A DNA stretch of 64,000 nt, taken from assembly GCF_014645815.1 (NCBI RefSeq), contig NZ_BMML01000009.1, positions 118,742 to 182,741 of the forward strand. Direction: 5' to 3'. Position 1 is the first letter of the stretch. Each line of letters starts with the position of its first letter. Of the stretch, positions 16,254-25,030 are shown one piece after another. Source of the stretch: Streptomyces fuscichromogenes (GTDB lineage: Bacteria > Actinomycetota > Actinomycetes > Streptomycetales > Streptomycetaceae). The notes under the pieces were generated by a model, which saw only the letters and a list, made by a program, of their open reading frames with translations, did no database searches and was not told the origin of the DNA. Both the position numbers and the translations under genes were made by a program.

Positions 16254-16274
16254 CACCCGGCGCGCGACCCCGGT

Positions 16275-16304
16275 GGCCCCGGCGGACAGGTTTCCGCCGG
16301 GGCC
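16275..16304 (+). terminator. Hairpin terminator after FG-GAP gene
   Basis: A perfect 12-bp stem, GGCCCCGGCGGA (16275-16286) with TCCGCCGGGGCC (16293-16304), six-base loop, 22 bp after the stop codon. Confidence 0.75.
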
Positions 16305-16313
16305 GCCCCTTGT

Positions 16314-16372
16314 CTGACGACACGTCAGCTACGACGATGTGTCCCAGCGGTCGTCATCTGACGCATCGTCAG
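16314..16372 (+). promoter_or_regulatory. Paired CTGACG operators before LLM-SDR operon
   Basis: CTGACGACACGTCAG (16314-16328) and CTGACGCATCGTCAG (16358-16372), both perfect in the six outer bases of each arm; centres 44 bp apart, the widest pair. The second lies 20 bp before the GTG at 16393. Confidence 0.75.
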
Positions 16373-16392
16373 TCATTGCTGAGGGGGTCATC

Positions 16393-17334
16393 GTGCCCGT
16401 CCCGCCCGGGGAAGGCCTCGCCTACGGGATGCAACTTCCCGTCCAGTCCCAGTCCACCATCTACGCGGAACCCTGGGAGGCCGCCGCCGGCCCGGCGGAC
16501 CTGGTGGCGCTCGCCCGCGCCGTCGAGCGCGCAGGCTTCGCCTACCTCGCCGTCTGCGACCACGTGGCGATCCCGCGCCGGCTGGCCGAGGCCATGAGCA
16601 CGGTCTGGTACGACCCGGTGGCCACCCTTGCCCACCTGGCCGCCGTGACCGAACGGGTGCGGCTGCTCAGCCATGTCGCCGTCGTCGGCCTGCGCCACCC
16701 CCTGCTGACCGCCAAGCAGTACGCGACCCTCGACCACCTCTCCGGCGGCCGTCTGGTCCTCGGCGTCGGCGCCGGGCACGTGCGGGAGGAGTTCGAGGTG
16801 CTGGGGGTGGACTTCGGGCAGCGCGGCGCGGTCCTCGACGAGGCGGTCGACGCGCTGCGGGCGGCGCTCGGCCCGGAGGAGTTCCCCTCCCACCACGGCA
16901 AGTTCTACGACTTCGAGGGGCTCGGGCAGCGGCCCCGGCCCGCGCAGGAGCGGGTGCCGGTCTGGGTCGGCGGGTCCTCGCCGGCCGCGGTGCGGCGGGC
17001 CGCGCTCAAGGGCGACGGCTGGCTGCCGCAGGGCGACCCGCGCGACCGGCTCCCGGCGCAGATCGCCCGGCTGAGGCGGCTGCGCGAGGAGGCGGGCGTC
17101 GAGGAGCCGATCACCGTCGGCGCGATCACCGAACCGCTGTACGTCGGCACCCCGGACTGGGCGGTGGGCCGCCGCACCCTCACCGGTGCCCCGGAGGTCA
17201 TCGCCGAGTCGCTGCGGGCCTACGGCGACATGGGCGTGCACCAGATCCAGGTGCGGTTCCGCAGCCGGAGCCGGGCCGAACTCATCGACCAGATCGAGGC
17301 GTTCGGGGCGGATGTCGCGCCCCGGCTCACCTGA
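16393..17334 (+). CDS. LLM-class F420-dependent oxidoreductase
   Basis: Bacterial-luciferase-like TIM-barrel enzyme, about 313 aa, probably using F420. Features: Y-L-A-V-C-D-H-V-A-I-P, A-T-L-D-H-L-S-G-G-R-L-V-L-G-V-G-A-G-H-V-R-E-E-F (F420-type G-x-G motif) and P-V-W-V-G-G-S-S-P-A-A-V-R-R-A. Start set to GTG 16393 because GAGGGGG lies 5 nt upstream; an upstream in-frame start at 16339 would place the operator inside the gene. First gene of a two-gene operon with the SDR (8-bp gap), under the CTGACG operators. Likely acts with the SDR on the same intermediate. Confidence 0.86.
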   Translation: MPVPPGEGLAYGMQLPVQSQSTIYAEPWEAAAGPADLVALARAVERAGFAYLAVCDHVAIPRRLAEAMSTVWYDPVATLAHLAAVTERVRLLSHVAVVGLRHPLLTAKQYATLDHLSGGRLVLGVGAGHVREEFEVLGVDFGQRGAVLDEAVDALRAALGPEEFPSHHGKFYDFEGLGQRPRPAQERVPVWVGGSSPAAVRRAALKGDGWLPQGDPRDRLPAQIARLRRLREEAGVEEPITVGAITEPLYVGTPDWAVGRRTLTGAPEVIAESLRAYGDMGVHQIQVRFRSRSRAELIDQIEAFGADVAPRLT

Positions 17335-17342
17335 GGAGTGGC

Positions 17343-18113
17343 ATGGGCAAGCTGGACGGGCGGGTCGTCATCGTCACCGGGGCGGCGCGCGGGCAGGGCG
17401 AGCAGGAGGCGCGGCTCTTCGTCGCGGAGGGTGCGCGCGTGGTCGTGGCGGATGTGCTGGACGACCTGGGCGAGGCGCTCGCCAAGGAGATCGGGGCGCG
17501 CTACGTCCACCTGGACGTGGGGGTGGAGGCGGAGTGGCAGGCCGCGGTCGCCGCCGCGAAGCAGGCGTACGGCCGCCTCGACGGGCTGGTGAACAACGCG
17601 GGCATCCTGCGCTTCAACGCGCTCGTGGACACACCCCTGGACGAGTTCATGCAGGTCGTCCAGGTCAACCAGGTGGGCTGCTTCCTGGGCATGAAGACGG
17701 TCGCGCCCGAGCTGGACGACGGCGGGACCATCGTCAACACGGCCTCCTACACCGCGCTGACCGGAATGGCGGCGGTCGGCACCTACGCCGCCACCAAGCA
17801 CGCGGTGCTCGGGCTCACCCGGGTCGCCGCGCTGGAACTCGCCGCCCGGCGGATCCGCGTCAACGCGATCTGCCCCGGCGCCATCGACACCGCGATGTCC
17901 AACCCGGCCCGGCTGGACCCGGCCGCCGACCCCGCGGAGATGAGCCGCGCACTGGACGAGCTGTACCGCAAGCTCGTGCCGCTGGGCCGGATCGGGCGGG
18001 CGGAGGAGGTGGCGAAGCTGGCGCTCTTCCTGACCTCGGACGACTCGTCGTACATCACCGGGCAGCCGTTCGTGATCGACGGGGGCTGGCTGGCGGGGGT
18101 CAGTGTCATCTGA
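17343..18113 (+). CDS. SDR-family NAD(P)-dependent oxidoreductase
   Basis: Classical short-chain dehydrogenase, 256 aa. Cofactor loop T-G-A-A-R-G-Q-G (residues 12-19), N-N-A-G motif, catalytic Y148 and K152 in Y-A-A-T-K, and a C-terminal I-T-G-Q-P-F-V-I-D-G-G. The acidic residue after strand 2 (V-V-A-D-V-L) favours NAD over NADP. GAGGAG precedes the ATG. Co-transcribed with the LLM gene; its stop falls in the first operator of the next unit (18110-18124), so two regulon units abut. Confidence 0.9.
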   Translation: MGKLDGRVVIVTGAARGQGEQEARLFVAEGARVVVADVLDDLGEALAKEIGARYVHLDVGVEAEWQAAVAAAKQAYGRLDGLVNNAGILRFNALVDTPLDEFMQVVQVNQVGCFLGMKTVAPELDDGGTIVNTASYTALTGMAAVGTYAATKHAVLGLTRVAALELAARRIRVNAICPGAIDTAMSNPARLDPAADPAEMSRALDELYRKLVPLGRIGRAEEVAKLALFLTSDDSSYITGQPFVIDGGWLAGVSVI

Positions 18114-18164
18114 CGGTCCGTCATCTATTGACGTTTCTGACGCAACGTCAGAAAGTCGTAGCAC
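18110..18164 (+). promoter_or_regulatory. Paired CTGACG operators and possible promoter before LLM-deacylase-ALDH
   Basis: CTGACGGTCCGTCAT (18110-18124) and CTGACGCAACGTCAG (18137-18151), centres 27 bp apart as at the fadD promoter. CTGACG at 18137 with TAGCAC at 18159-18164 (16-bp spacer) is a candidate promoter, weaker than those at 4657 and 13360. Confidence 0.68.
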
Positions 18165-18210
18165 TCATAGCGACCACAGGGACCACCTGAACTTGGGACG
18201 GTGAACCGCC

Positions 18211-19329
18211 TTGGAATTCGGGCTCTTTGTACAGGGATATGTCGGCAAGCGAGCCGAGACCGACCCGCTGGCCGAGCACAAGGCACTGATGGAGGAGACC
18301 GAGTACGTCATCCAGGCGGACCAGTCCGGCTTCAAGTACGCCTGGGCCTCCGAGCACCACTTCCTCGACGAGTACTCCCACCTGTCGGCCAACGACGTGT
18401 ACCTGGGCTACCTGGCCCACGCCACCGAACGGATCCACCTCGGCTCCGGGATCTTCAACCCGCTCGCCCAGGTCAACCACCCCGTGAAGGTGGCCGAGAA
18501 GGTCGCCATGCTCGACCATCTCACCGGCAACCGCTTCGAGTTCGGCAGCGGACGCGGCGCCGGCTCCCACGAGATCCTCGGGTTCATCCCTGGTGTGACC
18601 GACATGAACTACACCAAGGAGATCTGGGAGGAGACCATCGCCGAGTTCCCCAAGATGTGGCTCCAGGACGAGTACGTCGGCTTCCAGGGCAAGCACTGGC
18701 AGCTGCCGCCGCGCAAGGTGCTGCCCAAGCCGTACGGCAAGTCGCACCCCGCGATGTGGTACGCGGCCGGGTCGCCGCCGTCGTACGCCATGGCCGCGAA
18801 GAAGGGGCTCGGGGTGCTCGGGTTCAGCATCCAGAAGGTCTCCGACATGGAGTGGGTGCTGGAGCAGTACAAGACGGCGATCGTGAACGCCGAGCCGGTC
18901 GGGGACTTCGTCAACGACAACGTGATGGTGACGACGACGGCGATCTGCGCGCCGACGCACGACGAGGCGATCCGGATCGCGGCGAGCGGCGGGCTGCACT
19001 ACCTGCCCTCCCTGGTGTTCCGGTACCACGACACGTTCCCGCGGCCCGAGGGCTTCCCGGAGTGGCCGGAGACGCTGCCGGAGTACACGCCCGAGTTCGT
19101 CGAACTCCTCGTCGAGGAGGAGCTGCTGATCTGCGGCGATCCGGACGAGGTGCTGCGGCAGTGCAAGCGGTGGGAGCAGGCGGGCGCCGACCAGCTGAGC
19201 TTCGGGCTGCCGGTGGGGGTGCCGAAGGAGGAGACACTGCAGACGATCCGGCTGATCGGGGAGCACGTGATTCCGAAGATCGACACGGATCCCGTCCACC
19301 GGACGACGCGGTTCCGGGAAGCCGCCTGA
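18211..19329 (+). CDS. LLM-class flavin-dependent oxidoreductase (luciferase-like)
   Basis: 372 aa; the usual family beginning E-F-G-L-F-V-Q-G-Y-V falls right at a TTG codon (18211), which I take as the start. Luciferase-like markers: Y-A-W-A-S-E-H-H-F-L-D-E-Y (the E-H-H of two-component flavin monooxygenases), V-A-E-K-V-A-M-L-D-H-L-T-G-N-R, and P-A-M-W-Y-A-A-G-S. The EHH motif and length point to an FMNH2 monooxygenase rather than an F420 enzyme. Under paired CTGACG operators; followed after a palindromic half-element by the D-aminoacylase-type gene. Confidence 0.86.
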   Translation: MEFGLFVQGYVGKRAETDPLAEHKALMEETEYVIQADQSGFKYAWASEHHFLDEYSHLSANDVYLGYLAHATERIHLGSGIFNPLAQVNHPVKVAEKVAMLDHLTGNRFEFGSGRGAGSHEILGFIPGVTDMNYTKEIWEETIAEFPKMWLQDEYVGFQGKHWQLPPRKVLPKPYGKSHPAMWYAAGSPPSYAMAAKKGLGVLGFSIQKVSDMEWVLEQYKTAIVNAEPVGDFVNDNVMVTTTAICAPTHDEAIRIAASGGLHYLPSLVFRYHDTFPRPEGFPEWPETLPEYTPEFVELLVEEELLICGDPDEVLRQCKRWEQAGADQLSFGLPVGVPKEETLQTIRLIGEHVIPKIDTDPVHRTTRFREAA

Positions 19330-19337
19330 GGCCGTAC

Positions 19338-19392
19338 GGCGGCTGCGGGCGCGTGGGGGCTGGTCGCGCAGTTCCCCGCGCCCCTTCAGGTG
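19338..19392. repeat. Half-copy of the GCGCAGTTCCCCGCGCCCCT element
   Basis: Carries the left arm only (ggcggctgcgggcgcgtggg, then GCGCAGTTCCCCGCGCCCCT), without the complementary arm. It lies between two co-oriented genes, where a full terminator hairpin would break the operon. Confidence 0.8.
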
Positions 19393-19424
19393 GGACGAGT
19401 CCCCTCAGCTGAAAAGGGAGCCCC

Positions 19425-21155
19425 ATGCTTGATCACGTCATCAAGGCCGCGACCGTCGTGGACGGGACGGGCGCGCCCGCCTTCACCGCCGACGTCGGCA
19501 TCCGTGACGGTCGTATCGCCGTCGTCGGTGCCGTCACCGAGGAGTCCCGGACCAGTGAGGACGCCACGGGGCTCGTCCTCGCTCCGGGGTTCGTCGATCC
19601 GCACACGCACTACGACGCCCAGCTCTTCTGGGACCCGTACGCGGTCCCTTCGTTGAACCACGGCGTCACGACCGTCGCCGCCGGGAACTGCGGGTTCACC
19701 CTCGCCCCGCTCAACCCGTCCCGTCCCGACGACGCCGACTACACCCGCCGCATGATGTCCAAGGTCGAGGGCATGTCCCTGGTCGCCCTGGAGGAGGGGG
19801 CGCCCTGGAGCTGGAACTCCTTCGGGGAGTACCTGGACGCGCTCGAAGGGCGGATCGCCGTCAACGCCGGGTTCATGGTGGGGCACTGTGCGCTGCGCCG
19901 GTACGTGATGGGACCGGACGCGATCGGCGGGCAGCCCACCGAGGAACAACTCGCCGAGATCGTGCGGTTGTTGCACGAGGCCATGGACGCGGGAGCCTGG
20001 GGCTTCTCCACCACCCAGTCCAGCACCCACTCCGACGGGGACGGGCAGCCGGTGGCGTCGCGGCACGCGCTCCCCGCCGAACTGCTGGCCCTCTCGAAGG
20101 CCGTCGGGGAGCACGAGGGGACACAGATCGAGGCGATCGTCGCCGGGTGCCTCGACCAGTTCAGCGACGCCGAGATCGAGCTGTTCGCCGAGATGAGCGC
20201 GGTGGCCGGGCGGCCGCTGAACTGGAACGTGCTGACCGTGGACGCCGCCGTGCCCGAGCGGGTGCCCCGGCAGCTCCAGGCCAGTGAACGGGCCCGGAAG
20301 GCGGGCGGCAGGGTCGTCGCGCTGACCATGCCGATCCTCACGCCCATGAACATGTCGCTGGGGACCTTCTGCGCGCTGAACCTGATCCCCGGGTGGGGGC
20401 CGATCCTCGGGCTGCCGGTTCCGGAGCGGATCGAGAAGCTGCGCGATCCCGGGGTACGCGCCGAGATGCTGGAGCGCGCCCACTCCAAGGAGGCCGGGGT
20501 CTTCCGGCGGCTGGCGAACTTCGGGCGGTATGTCATCGGGGACACGTACAGCGAGGCGAACGCCGGGCTGTCGGGCCGGGTGGTGCGTGACATAGCGCAG
20601 GAGCGCGGCCAGGACCCCTTCCACACCCTCGTCGAGATCTGCGCCGCCGACGGCCTCCGTACCGTCCTGTGGCCCATGCCCACCGACAACGACCCCGCCT
20701 CCTGGGCGCTGCGCGCCGAGACCTGGCAGCACGAGGACGTGCTGCTCGGCGGGTCCGACGCGGGGGCGCACCTGGACCGCATGTGCGGGGCGCCGTACAC
20801 CACCCGCTTCATCGGTGACTGTCTGCGCGGCCGGAAGCTGCTCGGCCTCGAACAGGCCGTGAAGATGCTCACCGACGATCCCGCCCGGCTCTTCGGGCTG
20901 CGGGAGCGGGGGCGGATCGCGGAGGGCTGGCACGCGGACCTGGTGCTCTTCGATCCGGAGCGGATCGCCGCCGGCCAGGCCACCCTGGTGCACGACCTGC
21001 CGGGAGACAGTCCGCGCCTGGACGCGAAGGCGATCGGGGTGCGCGCGGTCTGGGTGAACGGCGTCGAGGCCATCCGGGACGACGTGGTCAGCGGTGCGGT
21101 ACCGGGCAGGGTGCTGCGGTCCGGGCGGGACACCAGGACGGTGAGCACCCGGTGA
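19425..21155 (+). CDS. D-aminoacylase-type amidohydrolase (amidohydrolase_3)
   Basis: 576 aa. Metal site H-T-H-Y-D-A-Q in F-V-D-P-H-T-H-Y-D-A-Q-L-F-W-D-P, M-V-G-H-C-A-L-R middle His, and G-G-S-D-A-G-A-H-L-D near residue 443 for the catalytic Asp. Members are called N-acyl-D-amino-acid deacylases, but many act on other amides or ureas; the true substrate here is likely an intermediate of the LLM/ALDH pathway. AAGGGAG precedes the ATG. Its stop overlaps the aldehyde dehydrogenase GTG by 4 bp (GTGA), so the two are coupled. Confidence 0.86.
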   Translation: MLDHVIKAATVVDGTGAPAFTADVGIRDGRIAVVGAVTEESRTSEDATGLVLAPGFVDPHTHYDAQLFWDPYAVPSLNHGVTTVAAGNCGFTLAPLNPSRPDDADYTRRMMSKVEGMSLVALEEGAPWSWNSFGEYLDALEGRIAVNAGFMVGHCALRRYVMGPDAIGGQPTEEQLAEIVRLLHEAMDAGAWGFSTTQSSTHSDGDGQPVASRHALPAELLALSKAVGEHEGTQIEAIVAGCLDQFSDAEIELFAEMSAVAGRPLNWNVLTVDAAVPERVPRQLQASERARKAGGRVVALTMPILTPMNMSLGTFCALNLIPGWGPILGLPVPERIEKLRDPGVRAEMLERAHSKEAGVFRRLANFGRYVIGDTYSEANAGLSGRVVRDIAQERGQDPFHTLVEICAADGLRTVLWPMPTDNDPASWALRAETWQHEDVLLGGSDAGAHLDRMCGAPYTTRFIGDCLRGRKLLGLEQAVKMLTDDPARLFGLRERGRIAEGWHADLVLFDPERIAAGQATLVHDLPGDSPRLDAKAIGVRAVWVNGVEAIRDDVVSGAVPGRVLRSGRDTRTVSTR

Positions 21156-22612
21156 GTGCGACGGCGGACGGGCAGCGGCTGTTCGTCGGGGGCCGGTGGA
21201 CGGACCCCGACGGCGGGCACTACGAGGTCGTCGACCCGGCGACCGAGGAGACCGTGGGCTGGGCGCCGGAAGCGTCCCGGGAACAGGTCCGGGCGGCCTG
21301 TGCGGCCGCCCGGCAGGCCCTCGACGGCTGGTCGCGGACGCCGGCGGCGGAGCGGGCGGCGGTGCTCGGCCGGGCCGCCGACATCATCCGCGGGCAGCTG
21401 GGCGCGTACGCCGACCTCGCCCGTGCCGAGACCGGCGCGACCACCGGGACCGCCCGCGCGATGCAGGTGGGGGTGGCCGTGGCCCGGTTCCGCCGCTACG
21501 CCACCGTCGAGCCGGCGGAGTGGGCGATCCCGCCGCAGATCAACGAGGCCGGGCCGATGGGCAGGGCCGGTGTGATGGGCGCGCTGGCCGTGCGCCAGCC
21601 GGTCGGCGTGGTCGCCTGCATCACGTCGTACAACAACCCGTGGGCCAATCCGGCGGGCAAGGTCGCGCCGGCGCTGGCGATGGGCAACACGGTGGTCGTG
21701 AAGCCCGCCCCGCAGGACCCCCTCTCCGTCTACCGGATGGCGGCGGCGCTGGAGGCGGCCGGGGCCCCGGCCGGGGTCGTGAACGTCGTCTCCGGACAGG
21801 ACGTGGGCGTCGGCGAGGCCGTCGTCGCCTCACCCGACGTCGACATGGTGAGCTTCACCGGGTCCACGGCCGTCGGGCAGCGCATCGCCGAGGTGTGCGG
21901 GCGGGACATGAAACGCCAGTTGATGGAGCTGGGCGGCAAGGGCGCGGCGGTCGTCTTCGAGGACGCGGACGTCGGCTCGGCGGTGGCCGGGATCGGCACG
22001 ACCTTCTCCTTCTACAGCGGGCAGATCTGCACGGCGCCCACCCGGGTGCTGGTGCAGCGCGGGCTCTACGACCGCCTCGTCGAACAACTGGCGTCCTATG
22101 CGGGCCGGTTGAAGGTCGGCGACCCCGCGGACCCCGGCACGGTGGTCGGGCCGTTGATCACCGCGGAGCACCGGGCGCGCGTCGAGTCGTACGTCGAACT
22201 GGGCCGCAAGGAGGGCGCGACGGTGGTGACGGGCGGTGAACGCCCGGCGCTGGAGCGGGGGTTCTACGTCCCCCCGACTCTGCTCGCCGACTGCACCAAC
22301 GACATGCGGGTGGCCCGCGAGGAGATCTTCGGCCCGGTCGTCTCCGTCGTCCCCTTCGACGACGAGGAGGAGGGCATCGCCCTCGCCAACGACTCCGACT
22401 TCGGCCTCATCGACTACGTCTGGTCCGGGGACGTGGCACGGGCGTTCCGGGTGGCCCGGCGGCTGCGGGCGGGCGGCGTCGGCATCAACACGGTCGGCCG
22501 GAACATGGAGGCACCGTTCGGCGGGTTCAAGAAGAGCGGGGTGGGGCGGGACGTCGGCTCGTACGCGCTGCACGCCTACAGCGAGGTGCAGGCGATCGTC
22601 TGGCCCGGGTGA
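21152..22612 (+). CDS. NAD(P)-dependent aldehyde dehydrogenase
   Basis: Oxidises an aldehyde to the acid. 486 aa. Catalytic Cys293 in S-G-Q-I-C-T-A-P and general base Glu259 in M-E-L-G-G-K-G, with cofactor loop F-T-G-S-T-A-V-G-Q and C-terminal P-F-G-G-F-K-K-S-G. GTG start overlaps the deacylase stop. Last gene of the 18.2-22.6 kb operon LLM-deacylase-ALDH. Confidence 0.92.
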   Translation: MSATADGQRLFVGGRWTDPDGGHYEVVDPATEETVGWAPEASREQVRAACAAARQALDGWSRTPAAERAAVLGRAADIIRGQLGAYADLARAETGATTGTARAMQVGVAVARFRRYATVEPAEWAIPPQINEAGPMGRAGVMGALAVRQPVGVVACITSYNNPWANPAGKVAPALAMGNTVVVKPAPQDPLSVYRMAAALEAAGAPAGVVNVVSGQDVGVGEAVVASPDVDMVSFTGSTAVGQRIAEVCGRDMKRQLMELGGKGAAVVFEDADVGSAVAGIGTTFSFYSGQICTAPTRVLVQRGLYDRLVEQLASYAGRLKVGDPADPGTVVGPLITAEHRARVESYVELGRKEGATVVTGGERPALERGFYVPPTLLADCTNDMRVAREEIFGPVVSVVPFDDEEEGIALANDSDFGLIDYVWSGDVARAFRVARRLRAGGVGINTVGRNMEAPFGGFKKSGVGRDVGSYALHAYSEVQAIVWPG

Positions 22613-22811
22613 CCCTCCCAACTGCCCTGTTCCGTATGCCCATTGAGGCACACATGGGCAGACGCGGGGCAGATACGGAGCAGACCTGGGGCAACCGCCC
22701 CCATGGGCGGCGGTGCATCCGTAGCGTCGGGGTACAGGGCGTGCGGCCGGTTTTCCGATTCCCGGCCCGCCCTTCCCTGAACCTGTACGGAAAACGCCCG
22801 GAGAGCACCCG

Positions 22812-23357
22812 ATGAAGCACACCAAGAGAATCCTGCTCACCACCGTCGCCCTCGCCGCCGCGGCCGCCGGCACCCTGCTGGCCGCCTCCGTCGGCAACGC
22901 CGCGGTCCCGGAGGCCGCGCCCCGCCTACCCGTCGTCAAGGCCCCCGCCGCGCTCGCGGTGCCCGACGGCAACACGCTGTCCGGGGTCTTCACCGGCCGG
23001 GGTACGCAGACCTACGCCTGTACCGACGGCGCCTGGAAGCTCCTGGAGCCCGCGGCCGTCCTCACCGACCGGAGGGACCGCCCGGTCGCCCTGCACTCCC
23101 GCGGCCCGGTGTGGGTGTCCACGGTGGACGGCAGCGCGGTCAACGCGTCCGCGGTCGCCACGTCCCCCAAGGACGGCACCATCCCCGAACTGCTCCTGAA
23201 GGCCACGGCCACCCGTGGCACCGGGGTGTTCGGGGACGTCACCTACATCCAGCGCCTCGGCACGACGGGCGGCGTGGCCCCGGCCGGCACCTGCACCGGC
23301 ACCGACCAGGTGGGCGTGCGCTACACGGCGACGTACGCGTTCTACAAGGCGAGCTGA
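22812..23357 (+). CDS. Secreted DUF3455 protein
   Basis: 181 aa with a clear signal peptide (M-K-H-T-K-R, long Ala/Leu core, cleavage near G-N-A-A). The mature part has V-P-D-G-N-T-L-S-G-V-F-T-G-R-G-T-Q-T-Y and G-T-C, typical of DUF3455, a family of exported proteins of unknown role in actinobacteria and fungi. The two Cys (Y-A-C-T and G-T-C-T) could form a disulfide. Single gene; the 200 bp before it shows nothing beyond a possible promoter. Convergent with the epimerase gene. Confidence 0.8.
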   Translation: MKHTKRILLTTVALAAAAAGTLLAASVGNAAVPEAAPRLPVVKAPAALAVPDGNTLSGVFTGRGTQTYACTDGAWKLLEPAAVLTDRRDRPVALHSRGPVWVSTVDGSAVNASAVATSPKDGTIPELLLKATATRGTGVFGDVTYIQRLGTTGGVAPAGTCTGTDQVGVRYTATYAFYKAS

Positions 23358-23376
23358 CCCTGGTGTCCCGTCCTGA

Positions 23377-23422
23377 TCGGCCGGTCGTCCCGCTGATCCG
23401 GACGGGACCGCCCGGTGGCCGA
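23377..23422. terminator. Bidirectional terminator between convergent genes
   Basis: An imperfect stem from TCGGCCGGTCGTCCCG (23377-23392) to CGGGACCGCCCGGTGGCCGA (ending 23422), between the DUF3455 and epimerase 3' ends. Confidence 0.5.
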
Positions 23423-23427
23423 CGGGC

Positions 23428-24336
23428 TCAGGCGCGGAAGTAGTGCCCCTTCTCCAGGTCCGCCAGGAGTCCCGGCCGCAGCGGGCGCCAGTCGAGGAGC
23501 TCGCGGGTGAGGGCGCTGGACGCGGGGAGGTCCTGGCCGATGAGGCCGGCCAGCCAGGTGAAGTGGGCCGGGGCGTCCTCGGGGGCGACCGGGGCCGCCG
23601 GGACGTCCAGGTGGCGGCCTATCACCTCCGCCACGGCGCGGATCTCGACGCCCTCGTCGGCGACGCCGTGCAGGACGGTTCCGGCCGGCGCCCGCTCCAC
23701 CGCCAGCCGGAACAGCCGTGCCGCGTCGAGGCGGTGGACGGCGGGCCAGCGGTTGGTGCCGTCACCGAGGTAGCCGGAGACGCCCTTGGCACGGGCGAGG
23801 GCGACGAGGGCCGCCATGAACCCGGCGTCCCCGTCGCCGTGGCAGGTCGGCGACAGCCGTACCACCGACGAGCGCACGCCCCGCGCGGCCGCGTCCAGCA
23901 GCGCGGCGGCGGTGGCGGCGCGGTCGGACAAGGCCGATCCGTCGGTCGACGGCATGTCCCGCTCGGTCGTGGTGTGCCCCGGCCGGAAGCCCATGAACCC
24001 GCCGGCGACGACCAGCGGCCGCCCGCTGCCCGCGAGCGCGTCGACGAGGGTGTCGACGGCCAGGCGGTCGGCCCGCGCGGCGCCCGCGAAGTCGCCGGAG
24101 AAGGCGATGTCGTGCTTGAAGGCGAGATGGACCACGCCGTCCGACGCGGCGGCGGCCGTACCGAGGACGTCGAGGTCGTCGATCGTGCCCCGGACCACAC
24201 CGGCTCCGGCGCCGGAGACCGCGGCCGCGCCGGCGTCGGAGCGGGCGAGGCCGGTGACCTCGTGCCCCGCTTCGAGGAGATCGGGGACGAGGGCGGAACC
24301 GAGCCAGCCGGAAGCGCCGGTGACGAAGATGCGCAT
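23428..24336 (-). CDS. NAD(P)-dependent epimerase/dehydratase (extended SDR)
   Basis: 302 aa atypical extended SDR. Rossmann loop T-G-A-S-G-W-L-G at residues 7-14 of M-R-I-F-V-T-G-A-S-G-W-L-G; then V-R-G-T-I-D-D-L-D and V-V-H-L-A-F-K-H-D. The usual Y-x-x-x-K dyad is not evident, as in several atypical (NmrA/SDR-a) members. Divergent from the TetR gene across a 130-bp region with a repeated half-site, so TetR control is likely. Substrate unknown. Confidence 0.82.
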   Translation of the reverse strand: MRIFVTGASGWLGSALVPDLLEAGHEVTGLARSDAGAAAVSGAGAGVVRGTIDDLDVLGTAAAASDGVVHLAFKHDIAFSGDFAGAARADRLAVDTLVDALAGSGRPLVVAGGFMGFRPGHTTTERDMPSTDGSALSDRAATAAALLDAAARGVRSSVVRLSPTCHGDGDAGFMAALVALARAKGVSGYLGDGTNRWPAVHRLDAARLFRLAVERAPAGTVLHGVADEGVEIRAVAEVIGRHLDVPAAPVAPEDAPAHFTWLAGLIGQDLPASSALTRELLDWRPLRPGLLADLEKGHYFRA

Positions 24337-24397
24337 GGGAGTACCTCAGACCACGAGTGAGCCGAATTCCCGGCGGATGCCGTCGGGCGACATCAAG

Positions 24398-24448
24398 TGA
24401 TGTCAGTGACTGTCGTCATCGACGCTAGCACTGATGTCAGGGACTGTC
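24398..24448. promoter_or_regulatory. Direct repeats in epimerase/TetR divergent promoter
   Basis: TGATGTCAGTGACTGTC (24398-24414) and TGATGTCAGGGACTGTC (24432-24448) differ at one base and are 34 bp apart. Each holds a CAGT-n-ACTG-like inverted core. They differ from the CTGACG palindrome and are the natural operator candidates for the adjacent TetR. Confidence 0.62.
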
Positions 24449-24466
24449 ATCGCGTAGGATCCGACC

Positions 24467-25030
24467 ATGGGCAGATGGGAGCCGAACACCCGGGAGCGCC
24501 TGGCGCGGGCGGCGCTGGAACTGTTCGGCGAGCGCGGCTACGAACAGACCACGGTGGCGGAGATCGCGCGGCGGGCCGGGCTCACCGAGCGCACCTACTT
24601 CCGGCACTACGCCGACAAGCGCGAGGTGCTGTTCGGCGGTGCGGAGGCGCTGCGGGAGGCGTTCACGAGGGCGGTTGCCGAGGCGCCCGCGTCCGCCGCG
24701 CCGATCGACGTCATGGCGGCCGGGCTGGTGGCGATCGCGGCGGTGTTCCCGGAGCGCGGGACCGCCCGGCAGCGGCATTCCGTCGTCGGCTCGCATCCGG
24801 AACTCCTGGAACGCGAACTGATCAAACGCGCCACGCTCGCCGCGGCCGTGACGGAGGCCCTGCGGGCCCGGGGCGTCCCGGACCACGCCGCCGCCCTCGC
24901 CGCGGAGGCCGGGATGGCCGTCTTCAAGGTCGGCTACGAGCGCTGGATCGCCCCCGCCGAACAGCGCGAACTGCCCGACCTGCTCCGGGAGTCACTGAGC
25001 GAACTCAAGGCGGTCACGGCGGGCGGCTAG
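24467..25030 (+). CDS. TetR/AcrR-family transcriptional regulator
   Basis: 187 aa. N-terminal HTH is complete: A-A-L-E-L-F-G-E-R-G-Y-E-Q-T-T-V, A-E-I-A-R-R-A-G-L-T-E-R-T-Y-F-R-H-Y-A-D-K. The C-terminal ligand domain is Ala-rich with no recognisable subfamily. Probably represses the divergent epimerase gene and itself through the 24398-24448 repeats. It is the only TetR gene in the window, but its own flanking sites do not match the CTGACG palindrome, so it need not govern that regulon. Stop codon shares CTAG with the convergent gene. Confidence 0.88.
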   Translation: MGRWEPNTRERLARAALELFGERGYEQTTVAEIARRAGLTERTYFRHYADKREVLFGGAEALREAFTRAVAEAPASAAPIDVMAAGLVAIAAVFPERGTARQRHSVVGSHPELLERELIKRATLAAAVTEALRARGVPDHAAALAAEAGMAVFKVGYERWIAPAEQRELPDLLRESLSELKAVTAGG

